Part shown: positions 55,556-63,555 of the stretch, piece after piece | How positions within the stretch are numbered: the first letter of the stretch is position 1 | Layout: every line of letters starts with the position of its first letter | From: Corynebacterium gallinarum | Lineage (GTDB): Bacteria > Actinomycetota > Actinomycetes > Mycobacteriales > Mycobacteriaceae | DNA: 64,000 bases | Direction of reading: 5' to 3' | NCBI RefSeq assembly: GCF_014837045.1 | Contig: NZ_JACSPR010000002.1 | Coordinates: 372,001-436,000, forward strand | Made by a program: the position numbers and the translations under genes | Notes under the pieces: model-generated | What the model was told of the DNA's origin: nothing | What the model saw: only the letters and a program-made list of their open reading frames with translations | Database searches by the model: none

Positions 55556-56242
55556 ATGACCGATATGAACAATCAGTATCCGGGTTACACACCGCCCCCG
55601 GAGGATGGATACGGGGACGGGCGGGATGAGGCCCGGGAGGAGGTCCGCGATCAGAACCGGACACTCACGACCATCGCCACCGTGTTGGGTGTGCTGCTGC
55701 TCATCGCGGCGATCGTCATCGGGTGGATGTGGGCCACCCGGGATTCCGATGATTCCACCTCTGCTGCGGATACCACCACAACCTCCACCACCCCGATGAC
55801 CACCCCGATGACCACACCGGCGACCACACCGGTGGAGACCGTGACCGAGACTTCTGCGGCGCCTGAGCCGGAAGACCGCACAGTCACCAACACCGTTTCG
55901 GTGGAGGAAACCACCCAGACCATCACCCAGCAGACCACCGCGGCACCACCTCCTACTCCGGCTCCGGCGCCGGGCCCCTCCTGTGATCCGGCAGCCTTCC
56001 AGGCAGATGGCCATGACTTTGTCGACGGCCTACTGTTCTGCGAATCGGGCTGGGCCCGCGGTGGCCAGGACCAGAGCGACTATGTACGCATCTTCCAGTG
56101 GGTAAATGATTCCTGGCAGATGTACGCCCCCGACGGGGAGTCCACCACCACCGGTTATCCCTGCTATGACACTGCAGCGATGGCCACGCGGGGCGCTCCG
56201 CTTGAACTGATCAATCAGACCCTGGCCTGCTCGGAGGGGTGA
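55556..56242 (+). CDS. Membrane-anchored hypothetical protein with Thr/Pro-rich stalk
   Basis: The 228-residue product has a polar N-terminal part (YPGYTPPPEDGYG), one membrane helix (IATVLGVLLLIAAIVIGWMW), a Thr/Pro/Glu-rich stalk of about 90 residues and a small outer domain with four cysteines (CDPAAF, FCESGWARG, YPCYDTAAM, LACSEG) that could form two disulfides. The role is unknown. GAAGGAGCAGG precedes the ATG. Its last 90 bp recur almost exactly at 58764-58853 beyond a low-GC insert. Confidence 0.8.
   Translation: MTDMNNQYPGYTPPPEDGYGDGRDEAREEVRDQNRTLTTIATVLGVLLLIAAIVIGWMWATRDSDDSTSAADTTTTSTTPMTTPMTTPATTPVETVTETSAAPEPEDRTVTNTVSVEETTQTITQQTTAAPPPTPAPAPGPSCDPAAFQADGHDFVDGLLFCESGWARGGQDQSDYVRIFQWVNDSWQMYAPDGESTTTGYPCYDTAAMATRGAPLELINQTLACSEG
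56149..56238 (+). repeat. 90-bp direct repeat, copy A (3' end of the gene at 55556)
   Basis: This copy encodes the C-terminus from TGYPCYDTAAMAT to LINQTLACSEG. It matches 58764-58853 at 86 of 90 positions by eye. The start, CACCGGTTATCC, is identical in both, and so is the end CTCGGAGGG. The two copies flank the low-GC island. Confidence 0.9.
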
Positions 56243-56604
56243 TCACGGTCCTCTGTGCACAGGGGACCAACGTCCTCAAAAATCAGGTCTCCCTCGAAGC
56301 TAAGCGGACATCTTCGTATACAGAGTACTGAGGACTTATTAGGAAAATTCTTAGGTTCTAATTCCTCATAGAACCCTATGATAGTAGATTAGCTATTCCA
56401 CCTGAGGAACCATCTCCAAATAGAGATTAAAATTAGCTTGTGCACTAATAATTCGAAATGAACTCTGCTTAAACTTTGAACACTATAATTAATCCTAACC
56501 AATGTAGAATTATGGGCAGGCATTTCCCAGCACCCGCCCCTAATTTAATTAAAACTCAAGCCTTGAATTAGCTCACCCGTTCCCGAAACCTGAAGGGGGT
56601 TCAG
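56243..56604. other. Low-GC leader of the island, no gene
   Basis: These 362 bp drop sharply in GC compared with the genome. The first 25 bp contain an imperfect dyad GTCCTCTGTGCACAGGGGAC (56248-56267) that may end the upstream transcript. A consensus -10 TATAAT is at 56484-56489, about 115 bp before the next gene, without a clear -35. No open frame with a ribosome-binding site was found. Confidence 0.5.
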
Positions 56605-58533
56605 ATGCCTTTAAGACACCGTGCCATTTATCAATCGAGCAACTCACAAGCTTTACGTGAGGTAGCAGAGGAAGGGTGGAGAAGGTGGATTTCTTCTAGA
56701 AAACGGGAGAATCCGAACCTAGGAGCACTCGGACGCCAAGGCAACTTTGGTCAGATTAGCGACAATCGTCGTGCCCGTCACGAAGAATTCGCGGATCAAA
56801 ACATATCGACTGTGCGCATTACCGACATTGTTAATTTCGGCCAAGGGGACTATTTAGTCGTTATTACCTGGGCAACAGACGGTATTGATTCTTGGGTTCA
56901 GATTGATGGCATCGCACCGGATGAAGAATCACCCTACCAACCTCCAAAAATCAGCGATGCTCTATTTGAGTCGGCATGGGATCACCAAATTGACCTATTT
57001 GATACATCTCCCTTCATCCGATATTCACCAGCCCCGCAAGTGGTCAATGAAGATTCCGTCGATGACCTTATCAATTATGTCCTGAAGAATCCGGAACGTT
57101 CGACGATTGCTTTTATTGCGGGAACAGCCCCCAATTCAAACCAAGAAATATGGCGCCAAACGCTAGAAGAAAAGATCTTCACCAAAATCCCTGGCATGGC
57201 GACTATCTGGCTACTGGACGCAGACGCTACCGAATCATTCAATAATCGCGTTCCAGAAGACTACAAAGTTTTCCCCTCTTCCGTTCGAGCATTTCAGCCT
57301 ATGGTAAACACCAATAAGGTTGACGACCCACGGCGCCATAGGTGGTTTTCCAAAGCCGAAATTGCTACTGCCATTAGCGACCCCCAAGCCCAGCGACGGC
57401 TCCAAAACCGGTTATATTATATGGCACGCTCCGTGTCATTACGAGTAAAACTTCCGCAAACTCTTATTGAGGCAGATTCTCGTTTAGGCGATCTGGAAGT
57501 AACACGAGAAGTAGACCAGATCTTCAATATTCGGCCTGAGCAAAAATCCCTGCGGTCAGATGAACTTCGCCAGGCCATGAGTCGCGACCTTGGACCGCAG
57601 AGCAAGCCCATACCTAAACCTGCACCACCTGTTCCCGAAAGACAGAGCAAACCTACACCTAAACCTGCACCACCTGTTCCCGAACATGCCCCTTTCGAAT
57701 TTACCTCCATAGAGGAAAAAGCCCTTCCACAGCATTCTTTGATTACTACGCTGCAGCAGATTTTGGAGATTAGCAATTTGGGAACAACCGGGATTGATCT
57801 CACAGAAGAAGGGTTGATCTCATTAGTCTCGCTCGCCGAAAAAGGAAGCGATGCAGATTCCCAGATCCAAGAACTCCGAAATAAATTTCTCCTTCAGGCA
57901 AACAAGGCGCAGAAATACGAAAAAGACCTGAAAATCCTCAACCGAGAATACGCGGAGATGGAAGATTCTCTATTTTCAGTCCAAGAACTCAACCGTAAAT
58001 TCTACAAGGAGTTATCGAAGGCCAATCTGCCTGAAGAAGCATACTCCCCACCACCGGTGAGCCCAGACTCCCTCATAGAGCTCCTCGGCAGAATTGAACA
58101 TGAATTACCGCATATAGTATTTACGGGCGACCATAAAACAACTGAGTCCCTTGATGATCGCCCAACAAGCGCAACAATCGCGAGGCGCTGCTGGAATGCG
58201 CTCCAGACTCTGGAGGATTATGCGGTAGATTATGAGAAATATGGCAGCGTGGAAAGGTATTTGAGAGATGATCAAATCGCACAAACTTTTGCGGTTGATC
58301 ACGCCCCACGAGAGTCAAAAACAGTTGGCAACAATTCACGTTTTAGGGGAGCCCGTGAACTCCACGTCCCCCAAGAAGTCCATCCATCTGAGCAAATTTA
58401 CATGGAGGCTCATTTCCGCCTCGCCCAAGATGGCGGACAGGCACCACGGATGCATTATTACGATGCAATGGCCATTAACGGCCATATATACATCGGCTAC
58501 ATTGGGCCCCACCTACCCAACACCATGACCTAG
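56605..58533 (+). CDS. Unrecognised 642-residue coiled-coil protein of a low-GC island
   Basis: I cannot assign a family. Residues 1-310 look globular, with features such as STIAFIAGTAPNSNQEIW, TIWLLDADATESF and RAFQPMV followed by DPRRHRWF. Residues 332-361 are a proline-rich linker of two 15-residue repeats. Residues about 405-475 are a predicted coiled coil (IQELRNKFLLQANKAQKYEK onward). Residues 480-642 form another domain ending in HIYIGYIGPHLPN. There is no signal peptide or membrane segment. AAGGGGG lies 5 nt before the ATG. Codon use is much richer in A/T than the neighbours, which indicates recent transfer. The C-terminal ending resembles domains I associate with predicted defence proteins, which is only an impression. 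Confidence 0.75.
   Translation: MPLRHRAIYQSSNSQALREVAEEGWRRWISSRKRENPNLGALGRQGNFGQISDNRRARHEEFADQNISTVRITDIVNFGQGDYLVVITWATDGIDSWVQIDGIAPDEESPYQPPKISDALFESAWDHQIDLFDTSPFIRYSPAPQVVNEDSVDDLINYVLKNPERSTIAFIAGTAPNSNQEIWRQTLEEKIFTKIPGMATIWLLDADATESFNNRVPEDYKVFPSSVRAFQPMVNTNKVDDPRRHRWFSKAEIATAISDPQAQRRLQNRLYYMARSVSLRVKLPQTLIEADSRLGDLEVTREVDQIFNIRPEQKSLRSDELRQAMSRDLGPQSKPIPKPAPPVPERQSKPTPKPAPPVPEHAPFEFTSIEEKALPQHSLITTLQQILEISNLGTTGIDLTEEGLISLVSLAEKGSDADSQIQELRNKFLLQANKAQKYEKDLKILNREYAEMEDSLFSVQELNRKFYKELSKANLPEEAYSPPPVSPDSLIELLGRIEHELPHIVFTGDHKTTESLDDRPTSATIARRCWNALQTLEDYAVDYEKYGSVERYLRDDQIAQTFAVDHAPRESKTVGNNSRFRGARELHVPQEVHPSEQIYMEAHFRLAQDGGQAPRMHYYDAMAINGHIYIGYIGPHLPNTMT
57598..57687 (+). repeat. 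45-bp tandem repeat encoding a proline-rich linker
   Basis: Two adjacent 45-bp units encode QSKPIPKPAPPVPER and QSKPTPKPAPPVPEH. They are nearly identical in DNA over CCTAAACCTGCACCACC, so the duplication is recent. The linker joins the N-terminal domain to the coiled coil. Confidence 0.9.
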
Positions 58534-58763
58534 ATATTCTGAGTGGGATCTCTTCCATGCATATCTAAAACCCGTTTAGCGATAGCGCCCAAAATATCTG
58601 CCTGACCGTCTACAAACTGAACTGACTGCAGTGGTGATTACTATTTCCCAGCATTCAGATCAACCCCCTCGTTGCCACGTGGAGGATTACAATATCCACG
58701 AACCAGAAGAGCACAAAGATAAAACCAAACAGAAGGATCTCGCCCCAAACGACGTACCGGTAT

Positions 58764-58857
58764 CACCGGTTATCCCTGCTATGACACTGCAGCAATGGCC
58801 ACGCAGGGTGCTCCGGTTGAACTGATCAATCAGACCCTGGCCTGCTCGGAGGGTTAG
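58764..58857 (+). pseudogene. 3' remnant of a gene like 55556 (direct repeat, copy B)
   Basis: The 90-bp copy B (58764-58853) plus a stop encodes GYPCYDTAAMATQGAP and VELINQTLACSEG, then TAG. It differs from copy A at four bases, two of them silent. The 5' part of such a gene is absent: upstream is low-GC island sequence. It is either the original gene end displaced by an insertion or a truncated tandem duplicate. Confidence 0.85.
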
Positions 58858-58860
58858 TGG

Positions 58861-60087
58861 CTAGACCCGGGGACGCCCAATCCACGCGGCGATGAGCCCG
58901 AGGAGCGCGGCACCGACGAAGACCACGGCCATGGGGCGGGCGTCCACACCGAGGATGCCCACCAGTGGTGGGGCCATGGCACCGAGCACCGATTGGGAGA
59001 ATCCGATCACCGCGGAGGAGGCACCGCCGCGAAGGGGGCTGGAATCCATCGCCAGGGCGGTCGCACTACCGGAGATCAATGCCACCGGGGCAACGGCCAC
59101 AGCCAGGGCTGCGATGTACCAGGCCACATGCAGCTCAAACAGCACCGTGGCAAGCACCAGCACCGCGCCGAAGAACAGCACCACCAGGCCGGCGCCCACG
59201 GCACGCGCCGCGGTGAAGGTGCCCAAGGGGGTCTCACGGCCGATGAACCGGGAACCCGCGATACCCACACCGGCCATGATCAGCGAGAGCACAGCACCGG
59301 TGGTGGCATACCCTGCCGGCGTGAACCCGTGAAGCTGCTGGAACACAAACGGCGCGGAGGAGACATAGGAATACATCGCCATGAAGGAGAAACTGACCAC
59401 GGCGGTGTACATGACAAAGCGCAGCATGTTCGGGGTGGCCGCCGGGCGTTTGCCGGGACCGCCCGGTCCACTCTGCGCGCGCACGCCGTGGGTTTCGGGG
59501 ATGCGGATGAAACTCCACACACCGACCACCGCGCCCAGGCCTGCGAGCACGAGGAAGATGGTGCGCCAGGTGCCGAAGGCGAGGATCAGCGAACCCAGCA
59601 GCGGTGCCAGGGCCGGGACGATGAGGCCGGCGGCGGTGATCACGTTGAGGGCACGTGCGGCGCGATCACCCTGGACCATGTCATGGACGATCGCACGTCC
59701 CAGCACCATGCCGGAGCTGGCCGCAATACCCTGGAACAGGCGCAGGACCAGCATGATCTCCAGGGTGGGGGCAAAGGAGATGGAGATGCTGAACAGCACG
59801 AAGGCAAGGATGCCGACCAGTAGCGGACGTCGCCTGCCGAACCTATCGGACAGCGGCCCGATGACGATCTGGCCGAGCGCCAGACCGATGATGTAGACGG
59901 TGAGGGTGAGCTGGGCGGCACCGGTGGTGATGCCGAGATCCTCAGCGGCCATGGGCAGGCCGGCGAGATACGCGGCGGTGCCCAGCGGGGGCATGGCGGA
60001 GACGAGGACCAGCAGTGCGACAAGCCCCGCGGTCAGGGTGACGGCGGCGGTATCTGATCTGCGGGTGGTGTCGGTAGGGGTGGACAA
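58861..60087 (-). CDS. MFS transporter, Bcr/CflA type
   Basis: The 408-residue protein has twelve helices and the Bcr/CflA pattern: MPPLGTAAYLAGLPMAAEDLG, GQIVIGPLSDRFGRRRPLL (loop motif A) and LRLFQGIAASSGMVLGRAIVHDM. It is a drug/H+ type exporter family, though some relatives (CcoA/CalT) import copper. The start is TTG at 60087 with GAGG about 6 nt upstream. A CsoR-like palindrome lies 72 bp upstream, so copper control is likely. Its stop is 3 bp from the copy B remnant. Confidence 0.87.
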   Translation of the reverse strand: MSTPTDTTRRSDTAAVTLTAGLVALLVLVSAMPPLGTAAYLAGLPMAAEDLGITTGAAQLTLTVYIIGLALGQIVIGPLSDRFGRRRPLLVGILAFVLFSISISFAPTLEIMLVLRLFQGIAASSGMVLGRAIVHDMVQGDRAARALNVITAAGLIVPALAPLLGSLILAFGTWRTIFLVLAGLGAVVGVWSFIRIPETHGVRAQSGPGGPGKRPAATPNMLRFVMYTAVVSFSFMAMYSYVSSAPFVFQQLHGFTPAGYATTGAVLSLIMAGVGIAGSRFIGRETPLGTFTAARAVGAGLVVLFFGAVLVLATVLFELHVAWYIAALAVAVAPVALISGSATALAMDSSPLRGGASSAVIGFSQSVLGAMAPPLVGILGVDARPMAVVFVGAALLGLIAAWIGRPRV

Positions 60088-60158
60088 GGAGGGCCTCTTC
60101 TCTCAACAGTTATGCACACTGAAGCGGAGGTCCCCATCGAGACCCCACGGTAGAAACC

Positions 60159-60174
60159 ATACCCCAGGGGGTAT
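60159..60174 (-). promoter_or_regulatory. Second CsoR-like operator, upstream of the MFS gene
   Basis: ATACCCCAGGGGGTAT has perfect 7-bp arms (ATACCCC / GGGGTAT) around AG. It is almost the same as the copA operator at 52739. It lies between the phosphoketolase stop and the MFS start, in the promoter position of the MFS gene on the minus strand. Confidence 0.7.
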
Positions 60175-60192
60175 AGTTCCGCCACAGGGGAC

Positions 60193-60212
60193 CGTCGACA
60201 AGCTTGTCGACG
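60193..60212. repeat. Perfect 20-bp palindrome CGTCGACAAGCTTGTCGACG
   Basis: A perfect palindrome with no spacer lies 19 bp from the CsoR-like box and 46 bp after the phosphoketolase stop. It could be a hairpin in RNA or a dimeric protein site. No T-run follows on either strand. Confidence 0.6.
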
Positions 60213-60216
60213 ACCA

Positions 60217-60235
60217 AAACCCCCGCTCCGGGTTT
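60217..60235 (-). terminator. Possible weak terminator after phosphoketolase
   Basis: On the minus strand AAACCC and GGGTTT pair around a 7-nt loop and are followed by TGG. The stem is short. It lies 23 bp after the xfp stop. Confidence 0.4.
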
Positions 60236-60257
60236 GCCGGGCAGGGGCCAGGGGGTG

Positions 60258-62705
60258 TTAGCGCTCCGGCAGCGGCGGGCGCTGGACGTGGGCGTCGGAG
60301 GCGGGCTTGCGCTCCAGGTCCGGGGCTTCGAAGTCACCGAGAAGCCAGTTGCGGACCTCGGGCATGTCCTCGAGATGCTCGACGATGTACTCCTCGTGGC
60401 GCTCGAGCTGCTTCTGGGCCCAGTTGTAGAGCTCCAGGCCACCGGCCGGCACGTTGCGGGCGTTGTTGAGGATGTCCATGACCAGGTGGTAGCGGGAGAC
60501 ACCGTTGCGCACGACCATGTCGAACGGGGTGGTCGTGGTGCCCTCCTCCCGGAAACCGCGGGCGCGGAAACGGTCGGCGTCGGGGCGGCCGTGGACCAGC
60601 TGGTGGACTGCTCCCGGGTAGCCGTGGAAGGCAAAGACGACATCGACATCATCGGTGAACATCTCGGTGAAGTCGGATTCGCTCATGCCGTGCGGGTGAT
60701 CCTTCGGGCGGTACAGCGTCATCAGATTGATGACGTTGACGAAGCGGATCTTCAGCTCCGGCAGGGCCTTCTTGACGATCTCCGCGGCGGCGACCGCCTC
60801 CATGGTGACGACATCACCTGCGGTAGCGACGACGATGTCCGGCTTCTCATCGCCCAGGCCGTCGGTGCCGGCCCAGTCCCAGCGGCCATAACCGCGGCCG
60901 ACGTGGTCCTTGGCCTCATCCAGGGACATGTACTGCAGCTGTGGCTGCTTGTCCTGGATGACCAGGTTGACCTTGTTCTTGTCAGCGAAGATCTTCTCGG
61001 AGACAACGGCCAGGGAGTTGGCGTCGACAGGCAGGTAAATGCGGCCGACCGCCTTGTTCATGTTGAGCACGACGTTGAGCAGTTCCGGGGCCTGGTGGGA
61101 GAAACCGTTGTGGTCATTGCGCCAGCAGGTGGAGGACAACAGGATGTTCAGCGAGGGGGTCTTGGCGCGCCAGTCGAGGTGGTTGGCCTCCTGGAACCAC
61201 TTGCCCGCCTGCATCGTCATGGATGCGGACACCATGCCGAAGGCCTCATAGGAGGCGTACAGGCCGTGGCGGCCGGTGAGGTTGTACCCGTCGAGCCAGC
61301 CGTGGCAGTTATGCTCGGACAGCACCTCCATGACGCGGCCCTTGCGGGAGAGTTTCTCGTCGATGAGGTCGGTGCGCTCCATGAACGTACGGTCCGAGAC
61401 CTCGAAGACGGCGCCCAGGCGGTTGGAGTTCGTCTCATCCGGGCAGAACAGGCGGAAGTTGTCCGGGTTGTCCTCGTAGGCATCCCGCATGATCTCACCC
61501 AGGGTGCGGGTGGATTCGGCCTTGACGCGGCCGCGGGTCTCGCCGGTGACCTCGCGCTCGTAGTTCTTCAGGTCACGGAGTTTGAGATCCTGGGTCAACA
61601 GGCCACCGTTGGCGTGTGGATTGGCTGACATCCGCAGCTCACCCTCCGGGTTGTTGGCCTTGACCAGGTCGGTCAGGGTGCCGTCGGAGTTGAACAACTC
61701 CTCCGGGCGGTAGGAGCGCAGCCACTCCTCCAGCAGGCGCAGCTGCTTGTCGTCTTCCCTCATGCCGTCCAGCGGGACCTGGTGGGAGCGCCAGGTGCCC
61801 TCGTAGATCTTGTGGTCGACGGTGTGGGGGCCGGTCCAGCCCTTCGGGGTGCGCAGGATGATCATCGGCCACACCGGGCGTTCGCCGTCCCAGTTCTCGG
61901 AGCGGGCCTCGGTCTGGATGGCCTTGATACGGTCGTAGGCGTAGGTCAGGGCGTTGGCGAAGCGCTCGTGCATCCACGGCAGATCCTCACCCTCGACCCA
62001 GATGACCTCGTAGCCATGGCCTTCCAGCAGGGCCTGGACCTCATCGGGATCCTTGCGGGACAGGACGGTGGGCGAGGCGATCTTGCCGCCGTTGAGGTGC
62101 AGGATCGGCAGGACAGTGCCGTCATGCTCCGGGTTGAGGAAGGAGACGGACTTCCAGGACCCCTCGAGGGCACCGGTCTCCGCCTCGCCGTCACCGACGA
62201 CGGCGGCGACGATCAGATCCGGGTTATCGAAGGCTGCACCGAAGGCGTGGGACAGGGCGTAACCCAGCTCGCCGCCCTCGTGGATGGAGCCTGGCGTGGT
62301 CACCGAGGCATGGGAGGGGATGCCGCCCGGCGAGGAGAACTGGCGGAAGAGCTTGGCCAGGCCGTCGGCGTCACCGGTGATGCGCGGGAAGCACTCGGTG
62401 TAGGAACCCTCCAGGTAGGAGGCGGACACCACCGCGGGGCCACCGTGGCCGGGGCCGGTGATGTAAATGAAGTCCTGGTCGGTGTGCTTGATTAGGCGGT
62501 TGAGGTGGGCGTAGATGAAGGACAGGCCCGGGGAGGTGCCCCAGTGGCCGAGGAGACGGGGCTTGATATCGTCGGCGACGAGCGGACGCTCCAGCAGGGG
62601 GTTGGACTTGAGGTAGATCTGGCCGACGGTGAGGTAGTTGTTGGCGCGCCACCAGGCGTCAATCTGGCGGGCCTCTTCACGGGTAAGGGCGGGAACTGTG
62701 GTCAT
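60258..62705 (-). CDS. xfp: Xylulose-5-phosphate/fructose-6-phosphate phosphoketolase
   Basis: The 815-residue thiamine-diphosphate enzyme splits xylulose-5-phosphate (and often fructose-6-phosphate) to acetyl phosphate. Motifs are GHWGTSPGLSFIYAHLNRLI, GPGHGGPA, SPGGIPSHASV, the ThDP motif GDGEAETGALEGSW with LHLNGGKIASPT, and the C-terminal HGYPGAVHQLVHGR. Length is normal for the family. The ATG at 62705 was chosen; TAAAAT ends exactly 7 nt before it, so the mRNA is probably leaderless. No ptb/ackA-type genes lie beside it. Confidence 0.95.
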   Translation of the reverse strand: MTTVPALTREEARQIDAWWRANNYLTVGQIYLKSNPLLERPLVADDIKPRLLGHWGTSPGLSFIYAHLNRLIKHTDQDFIYITGPGHGGPAVVSASYLEGSYTECFPRITGDADGLAKLFRQFSSPGGIPSHASVTTPGSIHEGGELGYALSHAFGAAFDNPDLIVAAVVGDGEAETGALEGSWKSVSFLNPEHDGTVLPILHLNGGKIASPTVLSRKDPDEVQALLEGHGYEVIWVEGEDLPWMHERFANALTYAYDRIKAIQTEARSENWDGERPVWPMIILRTPKGWTGPHTVDHKIYEGTWRSHQVPLDGMREDDKQLRLLEEWLRSYRPEELFNSDGTLTDLVKANNPEGELRMSANPHANGGLLTQDLKLRDLKNYEREVTGETRGRVKAESTRTLGEIMRDAYEDNPDNFRLFCPDETNSNRLGAVFEVSDRTFMERTDLIDEKLSRKGRVMEVLSEHNCHGWLDGYNLTGRHGLYASYEAFGMVSASMTMQAGKWFQEANHLDWRAKTPSLNILLSSTCWRNDHNGFSHQAPELLNVVLNMNKAVGRIYLPVDANSLAVVSEKIFADKNKVNLVIQDKQPQLQYMSLDEAKDHVGRGYGRWDWAGTDGLGDEKPDIVVATAGDVVTMEAVAAAEIVKKALPELKIRFVNVINLMTLYRPKDHPHGMSESDFTEMFTDDVDVVFAFHGYPGAVHQLVHGRPDADRFRARGFREEGTTTTPFDMVVRNGVSRYHLVMDILNNARNVPAGGLELYNWAQKQLERHEEYIVEHLEDMPEVRNWLLGDFEAPDLERKPASDAHVQRPPLPER

Positions 62706-62712
62706 GCCACTA

Positions 62713-62718
62713 ATTTTA
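62713..62718 (-). promoter_or_regulatory. Putative leaderless -10 box of xfp
   Basis: On the minus strand TAAAAT is followed by TAGTGGC and then the xfp ATG. The 7-nt spacing matches leaderless promoters of actinobacteria. No ribosome-binding site is present. Confidence 0.65.
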
Positions 62719-62816
62719 AAGGTATTACCAAAGGCAGTCAATGCGAAGTGTTGCTTATCACTCCCATAGGGGCACAATGTGTGGCATGTCATAGGCGCAC
62801 CCGCAAACTCCTGCAG

Positions 62817-63485
62817 TTATGCCGGCGCACCCTCCAGGATCGCGCGTGCATTGGAGGTGCCGATGCGCGTGGCGCCGGCCTCCACCATGGCCACGGCCTG
62901 ATCCCAGGTGCGGATACCACCGGAGGCTTTCACACCGATCTGCCCCTGGGCGGCACCGGCCAGCACGCGCACGGCCTCCACGGTGGCACCGCCGGCGGGG
63001 TGGAAACCGGTGGAGGTCTTGATGAAATCAGCTCCCGCGGCACGCGCAGCGTGGGTGGCCACCTCCAGGGCGACATCATCCACCACCGCGGATTCCACGA
63101 TGAATTTCAGGGTCACCGGGGAGGCCAGCGCCTCGCGGATGGCGACCATCTCCGCCAGCAGGGCGTTATCATCAGCGGCCTTCACCGCGGCGATATCCAG
63201 CACCACATCCACCTCGGAGGCACCGTACTGCACCGCCAGGCGCGCCTCGGCGGCCTTGACCAGCGGGTTGGATTTACCGTGCGGGAAACCGGCGACGGTG
63301 GCGATCCGCAGGCCCGAATCCTGGGCGCGTTTGGTGGCGTTCATCATGGACGGCGGGATGCAGATGGTGGGGACGCCGAGGGAGAGGGCATCGTCGATAA
63401 GCGCCTGGAGGTCCGCGGTGGTGACCTCGGGGCCGAGCAACGTGTAGTCAAGAATCGAGGCCATCGCGGCCCGGGTAATAGTCAT
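62817..63485 (-). CDS. deoC: Deoxyribose-phosphate aldolase
   Basis: The 222-residue class I aldolase cleaves 2-deoxyribose-5-phosphate to glyceraldehyde-3-phosphate and acetaldehyde. Features are [15 protein letters not shown] near the N-terminus, [16 protein letters not shown], the Schiff-base lysine in [11 protein letters not shown] and the second lysine in [14 protein letters not shown]. The ATG at 63485 was chosen since TAGGCT ends exactly 7 nt before it (leaderless); an ATG two codons upstream is possible. The frame upstream to 63899 overlaps purU in antisense and is not real. Confidence 0.94.
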   Translation of the reverse strand: MTITRAAMASILDYTLLGPEVTTADLQALIDDALSLGVPTICIPPSMMNATKRAQDSGLRIATVAGFPHGKSNPLVKAAEARLAVQYGASEVDVVLDIAAVKAADDNALLAEMVAIREALASPVTLKFIVESAVVDDVALEVATHAARAAGADFIKTSTGFHPAGGATVEAVRVLAGAAQGQIGVKASGGIRTWDQAVAMVEAGATRIGTSNARAILEGAPA

Positions 63486-63492
63486 ACCCATC

Positions 63493-63548
63493 AGCCTAGT
63501 GACGGATGCCCACCCCGGATTAGTAAAGCCCTGGCCATGCAGTAGAAT
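63493..63548. promoter_or_regulatory. Divergent leaderless promoters of deoC and purU
   Basis: On the minus strand TAGGCT (63493-63498) ends 7 nt before the deoC ATG. On the plus strand TAGAAT (63543-63548) ends 7 nt before the purU ATG at 63556. The starts are 70 bp apart, and neither gene has a ribosome-binding site. Confidence 0.65.
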
Positions 63549-63555
63549 CCCTGCA

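Noticed and set aside
58631-58825. 64-codon frame spanning the island edge and repeat copy B
   Set aside because: It reads the repeat in a different frame from the real C-terminus and lacks a ribosome-binding site.
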